The notes under the pieces were generated by a model. It did no database searches. It worked only from the letters and a program-made list of their open reading frames with translations, and was not told the origin of the DNA. Shown here one piece after another: positions 1 to 8,854 of a DNA stretch of 64,000 bases. Each line of letters starts with the position of its first letter. Positions within the stretch are counted from its first letter, which is position 1. Source of the stretch: JBBRHQ01 sp963720735 (GTDB lineage: Bacteria; Actinomycetota; Thermoleophilia; Solirubrobacterales; 70-9); contig CAVRGL010000002.1 in the NCBI GenBank assembly GCA_963720735.1, positions 124,001 through 188,000 on the forward strand, given 5' to 3'. Position numbers and translations under genes: made by a program.

Positions 1-21
1 GGCGTCAGGGGGACCGGGCGC

Positions 22-1458
22 TCAGGGCACCCGGTGGACCTCGAACAGGTTCGTTCCCAGCTCCTGGTCGGGGAGCCCGGCGACGATCCCGATCAGCTGC
101 CCCGGGCGGGCGATGCCGTGGACGGCGGCCAGCGCCGCGCAGTCGTGGAGCAGGTCGCGGATCTCGCTCGTCTGGTCGCTGAGCACGGCCTTCACCCCGA
201 ACAGCAGGTTCATGCGGCGGACGGTCTCGATTCTCGGCGAGATCGCCATCACCGGCACGTTGGGCCGGTGGGCGGATATCAGTCGCGCGGTGCGACCGCT
301 CGTCGTCGGCACCACCAGCGCCGCCAGGCCGAGGCGGTAGGCGGAGCCGACCGCGCTCTGGGCGACGGAGTCGGCGACATCCTGGGTCGCCTTCTCGGTC
401 CTCGTCAGAAGCCACTCGCCGTAGCTGAGGTCGGTCTCGGTCTCACGTGCGATCCGGTCCATCACGCGTACCGCCTCGACCGGGTTCTGCCCCACCGCGG
501 TCTCCTCCGAGAGCATCACGGCGTCGGTGCCGTCGTAGATCGCGTTGGCGACGTCGGTGACCTCGGCCCTGGTGGGGCGCCGCGCGGTCACCATCGAGGC
601 AAGCATCTGGGTGGCGGTGATCGTCGGCTTGGAGAGCTTGCCGGCCTTGCGGATCAGCTCCTTCTGGACGATCGGGACCCGCGAGAGCGGCAGCTCGATC
701 CCGAGGTCGCCCCGGGCGACCATGATCCCGCTGGTCGCCGCGTCGATGATCTCCTCGGCGTTCTCGGCCGCCTGGGGCTTCTCGATCTTGGCGATCAGGG
801 GGATGTCGGAATGGAGCTCGTGGAGGCGCTCCTCGACCGGGGCGAGATCCGCCGCGCGGCGCACGAAGGACACCGCCAGCAGATCGACCCGCTGGCGAAC
901 CGCGAAATCGACCCACTCCAGGTCCTCGTCGTCGATCGCCGGTAGCCCGGTCTCGGCGCCGGGAAGGTTCATCCCCTTGTGCGAGCTGAGCGCGCCGCCG
1001 ACCTCGACCTCGCACTCGACCCCGCCGGCCCCGACCTCGAGCACCCGCAGGCGGATGGCGCCATCGGCGAGGTAGACCAGCTCATCGGGGTCGAGCGCCT
1101 GCGGCAGGCCGGCCCAGGAGACCGGGATCCGATGCTCATCCCCGACCCCGCCGTCGGCGGTCAGGGTGACCGTGGTGCCGGCGGCTAGCTCAACCACGTC
1201 ACCGCGCATCGAGCCGATCCGCAGCTTCGGTCCGGGGAGGTCGCCGAGGATCGCGACCTCACGCCCGACCGTCTCGGCCGCGCCGCGGATCGCGTTGATC
1301 GTCTCTGCCTGGCGCTCCGGATCGGCGTGGGAGAAGTTGAGCCGCAGCACATCGGCGCCGGCAGCGATCAGCTCGACCAGCCTCCCGGGCTCCCAGGTGG
1401 CCGGCCCGACGGTGGCGACGATCTTCGTGCGGCGGTTGGCGGAGGTCACACCGACCAT
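22..1458 (-). CDS. pyk: Pyruvate kinase
   Basis: Cytosolic enzyme of the last glycolytic step, making pyruvate and ATP from phosphoenolpyruvate and ADP. The 478-residue length is normal for a bacterial enzyme. Seen: N-terminal TKIVATVGP, RLNFSH at 39-44, a B-domain lid at about residues 75-160, the catalytic-lysine strand IAKIEK at 222-227, the metal-binding MVARGDLG at 246-253 and ATQML at 282-286, then the C-terminal regulatory domain. I take the ATG at 1458; an in-frame GTG three codons later is the only close alternative. It is divergent from the WS/DGAT gene, with 44 bases between the two starts for both promoters. No sign of damage. Confidence 0.97.
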   Translation of the reverse strand: MVGVTSANRRTKIVATVGPATWEPGRLVELIAAGADVLRLNFSHADPERQAETINAIRGAAETVGREVAILGDLPGPKLRIGSMRGDVVELAAGTTVTLTADGGVGDEHRIPVSWAGLPQALDPDELVYLADGAIRLRVLEVGAGGVECEVEVGGALSSHKGMNLPGAETGLPAIDDEDLEWVDFAVRQRVDLLAVSFVRRAADLAPVEERLHELHSDIPLIAKIEKPQAAENAEEIIDAATSGIMVARGDLGIELPLSRVPIVQKELIRKAGKLSKPTITATQMLASMVTARRPTRAEVTDVANAIYDGTDAVMLSEETAVGQNPVEAVRVMDRIARETETDLSYGEWLLTRTEKATQDVADSVAQSAVGSAYRLGLAALVVPTTSGRTARLISAHRPNVPVMAISPRIETVRRMNLLFGVKAVLSDQTSEIRDLLHDCAALAAVHGIARPGQLIGIVAGLPDQELGTNLFEVHRVP

Positions 1459-1502
1459 TGTCCTCGCCTGGCGGCGGCACCGCGGGCGGATAGGCTCGCC
1501 CC

Positions 1503-2885
1503 GTGGCCGAGCGGCTCAGTGCCTCCGACATGTCATCGCTGCTCGCCGAGCGCGGCCCGATCCACGTCAACGTCGGGGGCGCGATGATCATGGAGGGCGA
1601 GCCGCCGCCCTTCGCCGAGCTGCTCGACCACGTTGAATCGCGCCTTCACCTGATACCCCGATACCGGCGGCGGGTGAGGAAGGCGCCGGTGGTGCAGCTG
1701 ACCAACCCGCGTTGGACCGACGATGAGCGCTTCGATCTGCGCTGGCACGTTCGGAGGGCGGGGTTGCCCGCTCCCGGCGGAATCGAGGAGCTGCGCGAGC
1801 TGGTCGGCCAGATCATGTCGGCGCCCCTCGATCTCGCCCGGCCGCTCTGGCAGCTCTACCTGATCGAGGGCCTCGACCGCGGGCGCCACGCATACCTCTC
1901 GAAGACGCACCACGCGCTGGTCGACGGCGTCTCGGCGATCGACGTGGGAACGATCGTGCTGGACCCCGACCCGAAGGCGACCAGGGCCGAGCCCCCCGAT
2001 CCGTGGGAGCCGGACCAGTCAAGTCCGGGGATGCTGTTCGTCAGCGAGGCCACCGACACCCTGCGGCGGCCGATCCGTGCGGCGGGCCGGGCGGCGCGGC
2101 AGACGCTGACCACTCCCTTCGTTGAGACCGCCGCGCGGGCGATGAAGACCGCCGAGGGCTTCGCCGGCCTAGCCGCCGGCGGGCCGGGCGCGCCACGCAG
2201 CACGCTGAACGTCGAGATCGGACGCGACCGGCTCGTCGCCTGGGTCCGGGGTGAGCTCGACGCGATCAAGGGCGCTCGCTCGGCGGTCGAGGGATCGACG
2301 GTCAACGACGTCATCCTCTCGACCGCCGCGGGCGCGCTCGGCCGCTTCCTCGCCGGGCGCGGCCCCGACCCGCCGGAGTATCTGATCGCCCTGGTGCCGG
2401 TCAGCATCCGCCGGCCCGATGAGCAGAGCACGCTCGGCAACCGGATCACCTCGATCCAGGTCCGGCTACCGCTCGATACCCCCGACCCGCGCCGGCGGCT
2501 GGAACAGGTGACGCGGGAGACCTCGCGGCTGAAGGACTCCGAGCAGGCACACGCTGCGTCGTTGATCATCGACGCCACCGGCTGGACCCCGCCGACGATC
2601 AACCGCCTCCTCGCCGAGGCGATCTCGCGGCCCCTGACATGGAACCTGGTGGTCTCCAACGTGCCCGGCCCGCAAATGCCCTTCTACCTGCTCGGGCGCC
2701 GGCTGCTCGAGGTCTACCCGTGCGTCCCCCTCTCCCCGCAGGGCCACGCCCTCTCGATCGGCGTCGTCAGCTATGACGGCGGGGTCTTCTTCGGCCTGAT
2801 GGGCGACCGCGAGACGCTCTCCGACCTCGACGCCCTGGCCAGCGAGCTCGAGGCCTCGCTGGCCGAGCAGGCCGCCGCTGCCTGA
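1503..2885 (+). CDS. Wax ester synthase / diacylglycerol O-acyltransferase (WS/DGAT)
   Basis: Acyl-CoA-dependent acyltransferase that makes triacylglycerol or wax esters for storage. The 460 residues match the family. The catalytic HHxxxDG motif is intact as HHALVDG at 136-142, inside the N-terminal condensation-like domain. The C-terminal half carries the conserved NLVVSNVPGP stretch and a DUF1298-type end. The start is a GTG, chosen because the usual N-terminus of the family (LSASDMSSLL) follows at once. The gene converges on the L,D-transpeptidase gene with only 2 bases between the stops. Preference for alcohol or diacylglycerol cannot be read from sequence. Confidence 0.95.
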   Translation: MAERLSASDMSSLLAERGPIHVNVGGAMIMEGEPPPFAELLDHVESRLHLIPRYRRRVRKAPVVQLTNPRWTDDERFDLRWHVRRAGLPAPGGIEELRELVGQIMSAPLDLARPLWQLYLIEGLDRGRHAYLSKTHHALVDGVSAIDVGTIVLDPDPKATRAEPPDPWEPDQSSPGMLFVSEATDTLRRPIRAAGRAARQTLTTPFVETAARAMKTAEGFAGLAAGGPGAPRSTLNVEIGRDRLVAWVRGELDAIKGARSAVEGSTVNDVILSTAAGALGRFLAGRGPDPPEYLIALVPVSIRRPDEQSTLGNRITSIQVRLPLDTPDPRRRLEQVTRETSRLKDSEQAHAASLIIDATGWTPPTINRLLAEAISRPLTWNLVVSNVPGPQMPFYLLGRRLLEVYPCVPLSPQGHALSIGVVSYDGGVFFGLMGDRETLSDLDALASELEASLAEQAAAA

Positions 2886-2887
2886 GC

Positions 2888-3721
2888 TCAGCCGGAGACG
2901 AACACCGGCGTCCCCAGCGGAACCTCGCGGAACAGCGTCCTCATCGTCTCGTCGGTGGCGCGGACGCAGCCCGCGGAAGCAGCCAGCCCCACCGGGCCCG
3001 GGGTGCCGTGGATCGCCAAGCGGTTGCCGCCGATCCAGCCGGCTGGCAGGTTCGGCTGGTGCCCTGAGAGGGCCAGAGCGCAGCAGCCGTAGAAGGGGCT
3101 GGAATCGTAGGTGAGCGCGTCGGTGATCGCGAAGCGCCCCAGAGGCGTCTCCGAGCCCGACCCGCCGACGGTGACCGCGAAGCGCGAGACGCTGTCCTTC
3201 CCGTAGCGGATCTCGAGGAGGCGCTGGGAGAGGTCCACGGCGAGCGAATACTTCGTCCAGTAGAGCTCCATGCGCGAGCGGTCGAAGCGGGTCCAGCCGA
3301 GCTCGCCGTTCGGCAGCAGCGGCGTCTGGAAGCCGATCCATGATCCGCGCCGGTGGTCGACGGCGAGCACAACCGGTGAGCCGAACTCTGTCCGGGGGCC
3401 GAGCGAGGTGACCGGATCGGCGCCGGGACGGCGCGACACCGCGATTCGCCTGCCCGGCAGCGGCCGGACGATCGAGAAGTAGGGCCCGCGGACCGGCCGC
3501 ACGCCGATGCTGGGCACCCTCCCGCGGGGGCGGAAGGCGACCGGTTGGGGCTGCGGCGCCCGCTCGGGCCCCGGCGCACGGCCGGTGGGGTGCCCGGCGA
3601 TCACGGTGACCGCGGCCGCCGCAGAGCCGCGGTCGGCGCTGTGCAGGATCGCCGTCGTCACCACGGCGGAGCCGACCAGGGTGGCGAGGCAGGCGATCGA
3701 GATGGCCAGCCGCCGGGCCAT
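2888..3721 (-). CDS. L,D-transpeptidase (YkuD domain), exported
   Basis: Probable peptidoglycan cross-linking enzyme (3-3 bonds) acting outside the membrane. Residues 4-26 form a hydrophobic signal or anchor segment, followed by a Pro/Arg-rich linker to about residue 100. The YkuD catalytic domain covers roughly 158-277 and has His238 (IHGTP) and the nucleophile motif SAGCVR with Cys252. The length of 277 residues is ordinary. It is followed, in the same orientation, by the tRNA-Ser(GCT) gene upstream at 3761-3849. Confidence 0.9.
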   Translation of the reverse strand: MARRLAISIACLATLVGSAVVTTAILHSADRGSAAAAVTVIAGHPTGRAPGPERAPQPQPVAFRPRGRVPSIGVRPVRGPYFSIVRPLPGRRIAVSRRPGADPVTSLGPRTEFGSPVVLAVDHRRGSWIGFQTPLLPNGELGWTRFDRSRMELYWTKYSLAVDLSQRLLEIRYGKDSVSRFAVTVGGSGSETPLGRFAITDALTYDSSPFYGCCALALSGHQPNLPAGWIGGNRLAIHGTPGPVGLAASAGCVRATDETMRTLFREVPLGTPVFVSG

Positions 3722-3760
3722 CAGCGGACCGAGGGCCTGTTTTCGGAGCAGTCCACTCAG

Positions 3761-3849
3761 CGGAGAGGGAGGGATTCGAACCCTCGAGAGAGCTTGCGCC
3801 CCCTACTCGCTTAGCAGGCGAGTGCCTTCAGCCACTCGGCCACCTCTCC
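3761..3849 (-). tRNA. tRNA-Ser (anticodon GCT)
   Basis: Read on the minus strand, a GGAGAGG acceptor arm pairs with CCTCTCC, with the long variable arm of class II tRNAs, anticodon loop CTGCTAA and T-loop GGTTCGAATCC. Reads AGC/AGU codons. No CCA is encoded at the 3' end. Confidence 0.95.
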
Positions 3850-3880
3850 GGGCGCCCGATTGTAGGAGGAGAGGAACCAT

Positions 3881-3935
3881 TTGCGGCGGCTACGCCGCCT
3901 TACATGCCTGTGCCGGCGCTAACACCGCGCCGGCC
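3881..3935. repeat. 55-bp double-hairpin repeat, copy A
   Basis: Two adjacent stem-loops: GGCGGC-TAC-GCCGCC, a 14-base spacer containing TACATGCCTGTG, and GCCGGCGC-TAACACC-GCGCCGGC. 53 of 55 bases match copy B at 29710-29764, and both differences fall in the first loop so the stems are kept. REP/BIME-like. It lies between the tRNA-Ser gene and the PLP aldolase gene. Confidence 0.85.
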
Positions 3936-3973
3936 CTTCGGAAGCGCCGTGGCCGGGATGTAGGCTCGCCGCC

Positions 3974-5182
3974 GTGCCGGCCCCGGAGCAGACTCACCGC
4001 CGCTACGAGCGGGCCTTCTCTGAGGTCGAGGCTCCCTTCGCCTTCGTCGATCTCGACGCGATGTGGGCGAACGCCGCCGACATGGCCCGCCGGGCCGGCG
4101 GCAAGCCGATCCGCCTGGCCAGCAAGTCGGTGCGCTCCAGGGCACTTCTGCAACGGATCCTCGCCCGCGGCGAGGGGTTCGCCGGGCTGCTCACGTTCAC
4201 CCTCGCCGAGACGCTCTGGCTCGCCTCGGAGGGCTTCGAGAACCTCCTGCTCGCCTACCCGACGACCGACCGCGACGCTCTCGCCGAGCTGGCGGTCGGC
4301 AGCGCCGCCAACCCCGACCAGGCGCCGGTGGTGATGGTCGATTGCGTCGAGCATCTCGAGCTGATCGAGTCGGTGCTGGGCAGCGCGGCGGCGCCGATCA
4401 GGCTCTGCATCGACGTCGACGCCGGCTGGTGGACGCTGGGTGGGCGGGTCAAGGTCGGGCCGAAACGCTCCCCGGTCCACTCCGTGGCCGACGCCGTCGC
4501 CCTGGCCCGGGAGATCGAGGGCCGCCCGCAGCTGCGGCTCGTCGCGCTGATGGCCTACGAGGGCCAGATCGCCGGGGTGGGCGACCGCCCGCCCGGCCGC
4601 AGGCTGCGGGGAGCGGCGATCCGCTTCATACAGCGTCGCTCATCGAGGGAGCTGAGGAGGAGACGGGGCAAGATCGTCGCCGCGGTGCGGGAGATCGCCG
4701 AAATCGAGCTGGTCAACGGAGGCGGCACGGGCAGCCTTGAGCTGACCGCAGCAGATTCCTCGGTGACCGAGCTCGCCGCCGGCTCGGGGCTCTACGGGCC
4801 GGTCCTCTTCGACCACTACAGCCGCTTCACCCCCCTCCCGGCGGCCGGGTTCGCCCTGCCGGTCGTCCGCCGCCCCGGCCCCGGGATCGTCACCGCGCTC
4901 GGCGGTGGCTACCTGGCGTCGGGAAGCGGAGACGCGACTCGGCTGCCCACGCCTTGGCTGCCGGAGGGGCTACGGCTCGACCCGGAGGAGGGCGCCGGCG
5001 AGGTGCAGACGCCGCTTCTCGGAGGGGCGGCCGACGGGCTGCGAATCGGCGACCGCGCCTACTTCCGCCATACCAAGGCCGGGGAGCTGTGCGAGCGCTT
5101 CGACTCCCTCTATCTCGTCGAGGGCGGCGAGATAGTCGATCACGTCCCGACCTATCGCGGCGAGGGCCGCACCTTCCTCTAG
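3974..5182 (+). CDS. Amino-acid deaminase/aldolase, D-threonine aldolase-like (PLP, alanine-racemase fold)
   Basis: Predicted PLP enzyme with the alanine racemase N-terminal TIM barrel, of the group usually annotated amino acid deaminase/aldolase; the substrate is not known from sequence. Seen: the entry strand FAFVDLDAM at 22-30, the PLP lysine in RLASKSVR (Lys51), the phosphate loop NGGGTGS, and a C-terminal beta domain ending in RHTKAGELCERF, whose His and Cys resemble the metal site of D-serine dehydratase/D-threonine aldolase relatives. 402 residues. The GTG start places the conserved strand at the expected distance. It converges on a sugar-lactone oxidase gene, a pairing I associate with actinobacteria, so the two may share a pathway. 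Confidence 0.82.
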   Translation: MPAPEQTHRRYERAFSEVEAPFAFVDLDAMWANAADMARRAGGKPIRLASKSVRSRALLQRILARGEGFAGLLTFTLAETLWLASEGFENLLLAYPTTDRDALAELAVGSAANPDQAPVVMVDCVEHLELIESVLGSAAAPIRLCIDVDAGWWTLGGRVKVGPKRSPVHSVADAVALAREIEGRPQLRLVALMAYEGQIAGVGDRPPGRRLRGAAIRFIQRRSSRELRRRRGKIVAAVREIAEIELVNGGGTGSLELTAADSSVTELAAGSGLYGPVLFDHYSRFTPLPAAGFALPVVRRPGPGIVTALGGGYLASGSGDATRLPTPWLPEGLRLDPEEGAGEVQTPLLGGAADGLRIGDRAYFRHTKAGELCERFDSLYLVEGGEIVDHVPTYRGEGRTFL

Positions 5183-5217
5183 CGCACACCGCCGGGTCTG
5201 CTGTGGCCTGTGGCCCC

Positions 5218-6546
5218 TTAGGGACCGAGCACCCGGGCCGCGTACTCGTTGGTGAAGACGCGGCCCGGGTCGAGCTCGTCGCGGGCGGCGGCGAACTCGC
5301 CCCAGCGCGGATAGCGCGGCGCCAGCGTCTCGGCGCTCTGGAAATGACGCTTGCCCCAGTGGGGGCGCCCACCGTAGGAGTCCATGATCTCCTCGACCGC
5401 CTCGAAGTAGCGCCGCCACTCCATCCCCGGGAACTGATGGACGGCGACGTAGGTGGTCTCGCGCTCGTGCGAGGGGCTGAGCAGGGCGTCGTCGGGGGCG
5501 ACGACCCGGCATTCGATCGGCATCGCCACGGCGAGGCGGGTATCGGCGATCAGGTCGAGCACCCGGCGCACCGCCTCGGGACCGCTTTGCCGCGGGATCG
5601 CGTACTCCATCTCGGTGAAGCGGATCTCGCGGCGGTTGGAGAAGATCCGGTAGCTGTGGTCGATGTGCTCCCCCTGAGAGAGCACCCGGGCGGCCAACCC
5701 GGTAGAGCGCGGGATCAGCTTCGGCCAGCGCCGGGTCGCCCGCAGCATCAGCTTGCCGAGGCCCTCCTCGAGGAGGACGTCGGAGGCATAGCGCCTCACC
5801 GCCCCGCGGGGGCGAGGCTCGCGCTCGGTGCGGTTGCGGCGGATCGTCAGCGCCGAGTCGGTGTAGGGGAAGACGAAGAACTCGAAGTGGTCGTTGGCGC
5901 CGGCCAGCTCGAAGAAGGAGCCGAGCACCTCCTCGAGAGGCCGGGGCTGGTCGATCCGGTGAAGGGTGAAGGCCGGGACGCATCGCAGGGTGACCGAGGA
6001 AACCGCCCCCAGGGCCCCGACGCCGACCCGCGCGGCCCTCAGCAGCTCGGGCTCCCCCTCGGTCTTCAGCTCCCGGACGCTGCCGTCGCCGAGGACCAAC
6101 TCGATCGCCGCGACCTGGGCGGAGATGTTGCGCAGGCCGGCGCCGGTGCCGTGGGTCGCGGTCGAGATCGCGCCGGCGATCGTCTGGCGGTCGATGTCGC
6201 CGAGGTTCTCCATCGCCAGCCCGAGCCCCGCCAGCGCCCGGTTGAGGTCGGCCAGCACGGTGCCGGCGCCGACCTTGACCAGGCCCGAGGCGGGGTCGGC
6301 GTCGATTACACCGGCCAGGGCGTCGATCCGGATCATCAAGCCGTCGGTCATCGCCGCCTCGGTGAACGAGTGCCCCGAGCCGGGGATGCTGACCTTCCGC
6401 CCCGCGGACGCGGCTGCCGCGACCGCCTCGGCGAGCTCGCCCGTATCCCGGGGGCTGACGATCTCCGCGGGCCGGCAGGACTGATCGCCGGCCCAGTTGG
6501 TCCAGCTGCTCCCGGCGCGGCTCGATCGGGCCACTGCCGAGGCCAT
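5218..6546 (-). CDS. FAD-linked sugar-1,4-lactone oxidase (D-arabinono/L-gulono-lactone type)
   Basis: Oxidises an aldono-1,4-lactone using covalently or tightly bound FAD. Residues 25-195 form the FAD-binding PCMH domain, with GSGHSFT (His59, the usual flavin-link position) and the ATHGTG loop. The C-terminal ALO domain has the family motif RPHWGKRH and ends with DPGRVFTNEY. 442 residues. Its ATG overlaps the stop of the upstream MFS gene in an ATGA, so the two are co-transcribed and probably translationally coupled; the transporter may move the substrate or product. Substrate choice between arabinono- and gulono-lactone is open. Confidence 0.9.
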   Translation of the reverse strand: MASAVARSSRAGSSWTNWAGDQSCRPAEIVSPRDTGELAEAVAAAASAGRKVSIPGSGHSFTEAAMTDGLMIRIDALAGVIDADPASGLVKVGAGTVLADLNRALAGLGLAMENLGDIDRQTIAGAISTATHGTGAGLRNISAQVAAIELVLGDGSVRELKTEGEPELLRAARVGVGALGAVSSVTLRCVPAFTLHRIDQPRPLEEVLGSFFELAGANDHFEFFVFPYTDSALTIRRNRTEREPRPRGAVRRYASDVLLEEGLGKLMLRATRRWPKLIPRSTGLAARVLSQGEHIDHSYRIFSNRREIRFTEMEYAIPRQSGPEAVRRVLDLIADTRLAVAMPIECRVVAPDDALLSPSHERETTYVAVHQFPGMEWRRYFEAVEEIMDSYGGRPHWGKRHFQSAETLAPRYPRWGEFAAARDELDPGRVFTNEYAARVLGP

Positions 6547-7727
6547 CAGCGGACCCCGAGGTCGCTGATCCGAGGCTCGGGCGCCGCCGCCGCGGGGCGG
6601 GCGTTGGCGAGCCGGCGTGCGATCAAGGCGCCGACAGCCATCAGTGCCGCGATCACCAGAGAGGGAACCGCGTCACCGATCAGGCTGGCCGCGGCCCCTC
6701 CGCCGAGCCCGCCCAGCACCTGCCCCCCGGCCCAGGCGACGCTGGTCAGGCCGACCACTATCCCCTGGTGGAGACCGACGTCGTCAGCCGAGTCGGCGAG
6801 CATCGCGGTCGCCGGGGTGAAGCAGAACCCGGCGCCCGCCGCGGCCAGCACGGTCGCCGCGAAGACCACCCCGAGCCTCCCGCCCAGACCGATCCCGACC
6901 ATCGCCCCGACCCCGATCGCCATCCCGGTCGTGTAGGGGGCGAGCCGCCCGGCGCGATCCGAGTAGCGGCCGACCACCGGCGAGAGCAGCGATTCGCAGA
7001 GCGCGCCCGAGGCGAAGCTGGCCGCGATCACCCAGCTACTGCCGCCGAGCCCGTCGAGCCGAAGCGGGACGAGGACCGCGATCGCACCGAACATCAGCGA
7101 AGGGATTGCGATCAGCCCGAGACCGATGAGGATCGGGCGGGTGCGGATCGCCGCCCTCACCCTGGCCCCGCCGACGCGCTCGCGGGAAGCAGAGTCGGGC
7201 GTCCTCACCGCGACGCTGATCAGCACGGCCGCAGCGATCATCACCGTGCCGAAGACGATCTCGGTGCCGACCAGCTTGGCGATCGCCCCCAGGGCCGGCC
7301 CGAACAGCTCGCCGGCGACCGCCATCCCGATCGCGGTGCCGATCACAGCGCCGCGCCGCCGCTCGGGGGCGCGGAGGATGATCCAGGTGAAGGAGCCCGC
7401 CCAGGCCATCGCGCCCCCGACCCCCTGGCAGAAGCGGGCGAGGTCGAGCAGCGCGATCTGATCCGAGAAGCCGAAGGCGAGGCTGGAGAAGCCGAGCACG
7501 ACGAGGCCCGCTATCGCGGTGCGGCGCGGCCCGACCCTGGCCGCGACCAACCCGGCCGGCAGTGAGACGATCAGGGTCCCGGCGGCGTAGGAGGCGCTGA
7601 GCACGCCGGCCTCCGCCTTGCTCAGGCCGAGGTCGTCGACATAGCCCGGGAGGAGTGGAGCGATTGCCGCGAAGAAGGAGACGTCGAGGAAGACGATCGA
7701 GCAGGCGAGGATCAGCAGGCGGCGCAC
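6546..7727 (-). CDS. MFS transporter
   Basis: Twelve-helix major facilitator with the DHA-type layout in 393 residues. The loop between helices 2 and 3 is GLVAARVGPRRT, a form of the MFS motif A, and helix 4 to 5 contains GxGGAMAW. Hydrophobic helices fill nearly all of the protein. First gene of a two-gene unit with the lactone oxidase (ATGA overlap). Substrate unknown; small-molecule export is the commonest role for this subfamily. Confidence 0.88.
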   Translation of the reverse strand: MRRLLILACSIVFLDVSFFAAIAPLLPGYVDDLGLSKAEAGVLSASYAAGTLIVSLPAGLVAARVGPRRTAIAGLVVLGFSSLAFGFSDQIALLDLARFCQGVGGAMAWAGSFTWIILRAPERRRGAVIGTAIGMAVAGELFGPALGAIAKLVGTEIVFGTVMIAAAVLISVAVRTPDSASRERVGGARVRAAIRTRPILIGLGLIAIPSLMFGAIAVLVPLRLDGLGGSSWVIAASFASGALCESLLSPVVGRYSDRAGRLAPYTTGMAIGVGAMVGIGLGGRLGVVFAATVLAAAGAGFCFTPATAMLADSADDVGLHQGIVVGLTSVAWAGGQVLGGLGGGAAASLIGDAVPSLVIAALMAVGALIARRLANARPAAAAPEPRISDLGVR

Positions 7728-7820
7728 ACCACCATCCTGCCAAGGTCTCCGGGATGCAGCCGCGCTACGCCGTGATCTTCCTCTGATCGTCTTCCCGCGG
7801 GCCCGTTGACGTGCCGCTCG

Positions 7821-8798
7821 TCAGACCTCGTAGCCGAGGCGTTCGAGCGTCTCGCCCATGATCTCGGCCATCAGCTCCTGCTCGGGAGCGGTCATGTTCT
7901 CTCGCCACAACCCCGGGGTCGCAGCCCTGAGGGCCATCGTCGGGCCCTTTGCCTCCGCCGGGTAACTCTCGAATGAGAGCGCCGAGACGGTTCGCTTGAG
8001 ATCCCGATCGCTCCTCTCGACGCCGAGCCACCCGAAGAGCGGCCGTACGGTCCCGAGCGGGTCCGCGCGAAGCTCCTCATAGCGGATCGTGTGGCGGAGC
8101 TCCGGCTGGTGCGCATCGTGGGCTCGCTGTACGGCGAGGGTCCGATTGACCCAAAGGTTGGCCTGGTGGCGCACGAACCCGAGCCGCTCAGCTTCCGCTT
8201 CGGCATGCCAGGGCGCGTCCGGGCCCGACAGCCACCCTCCGCGAGATTGCGCGTGCATCAGCGAGTCGATCACGTCACGGCCGTCGCGAAGCTGCATGAT
8301 CATCCTCGAGCGGGGCAGGATCGACATCACCATCTCGGCCCCATGGGAGCCGTTCGGCTCCTTGATCACGACGGGGCGGCCCTGCAGCGAGTGCTGCTGC
8401 GCAGCGAGCTCTGCCTGCGCCTGGAGGCGGACGAGGATCAGGCGGCGGACCTCGGGTCGCCACGCGTCCGCGAAGGCGTCGGCGAAGAAATAGTTCGGAT
8501 CGCTCTCCCGCGTGCGGTTCAGCAGGAAGCCGGGGGCACCGGGCTCGGCGAAGCCGTCGAGGATCGGCGTCAGGTGCGAGGGAAGCAGCGGCTCGTTGAT
8601 CGGAATCGCGACCGCCTGCGTTCGAGGCCCTCGCAGGCGGCCCAGCAGCGACCTGCGCGGCATCACCGATCCCGATCGCGTCTCCGAGGTCAGCTCGAGC
8701 GGGAACGTCAGGAGTTGCAGCAACCAGGTGCTGCCAGTGCGCGGAGAACCGAAGATCCAGGCGAGACGGGACTCGAACGCCGCATCATCAAAGGGCAG
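7821..8798 (-). CDS. Sulfotransferase family protein (start uncertain, possibly CTG)
   Basis: PAPS-dependent sulfotransferase fold. The 3'-phosphate site is LRDGRDVIDS and a later YEELRADP matches the family. The essential 5'-phosphosulfate loop, FGSPRTGSTW, is encoded at about 8727-8756, upstream of the first ATG/GTG/TTG that would give a protein (TTG at 8723). The frame stays open past 8798 with no ATG, GTG or TTG, so I use the in-frame CTG at 8798; an ATC at 8816 is a weaker choice. A start at 8723 would remove the cofactor loop. Divergent from the methyltransferase gene at 8855, so both may belong to one modification pathway. Confidence 0.8.
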   Translation of the reverse strand: MPFDDAAFESRLAWIFGSPRTGSTWLLQLLTFPLELTSETRSGSVMPRRSLLGRLRGPRTQAVAIPINEPLLPSHLTPILDGFAEPGAPGFLLNRTRESDPNYFFADAFADAWRPEVRRLILVRLQAQAELAAQQHSLQGRPVVIKEPNGSHGAEMVMSILPRSRMIMQLRDGRDVIDSLMHAQSRGGWLSGPDAPWHAEAEAERLGFVRHQANLWVNRTLAVQRAHDAHQPELRHTIRYEELRADPLGTVRPLFGWLGVERSDRDLKRTVSALSFESYPAEAKGPTMALRAATPGLWRENMTAPEQELMAEIMGETLERLGYEV

Positions 8799-8854
8799 GC
8801 GATCTGTGCTGGCGATGGCGGGGCAGCTTACACAGCGCCCATATACTCGCCCTC

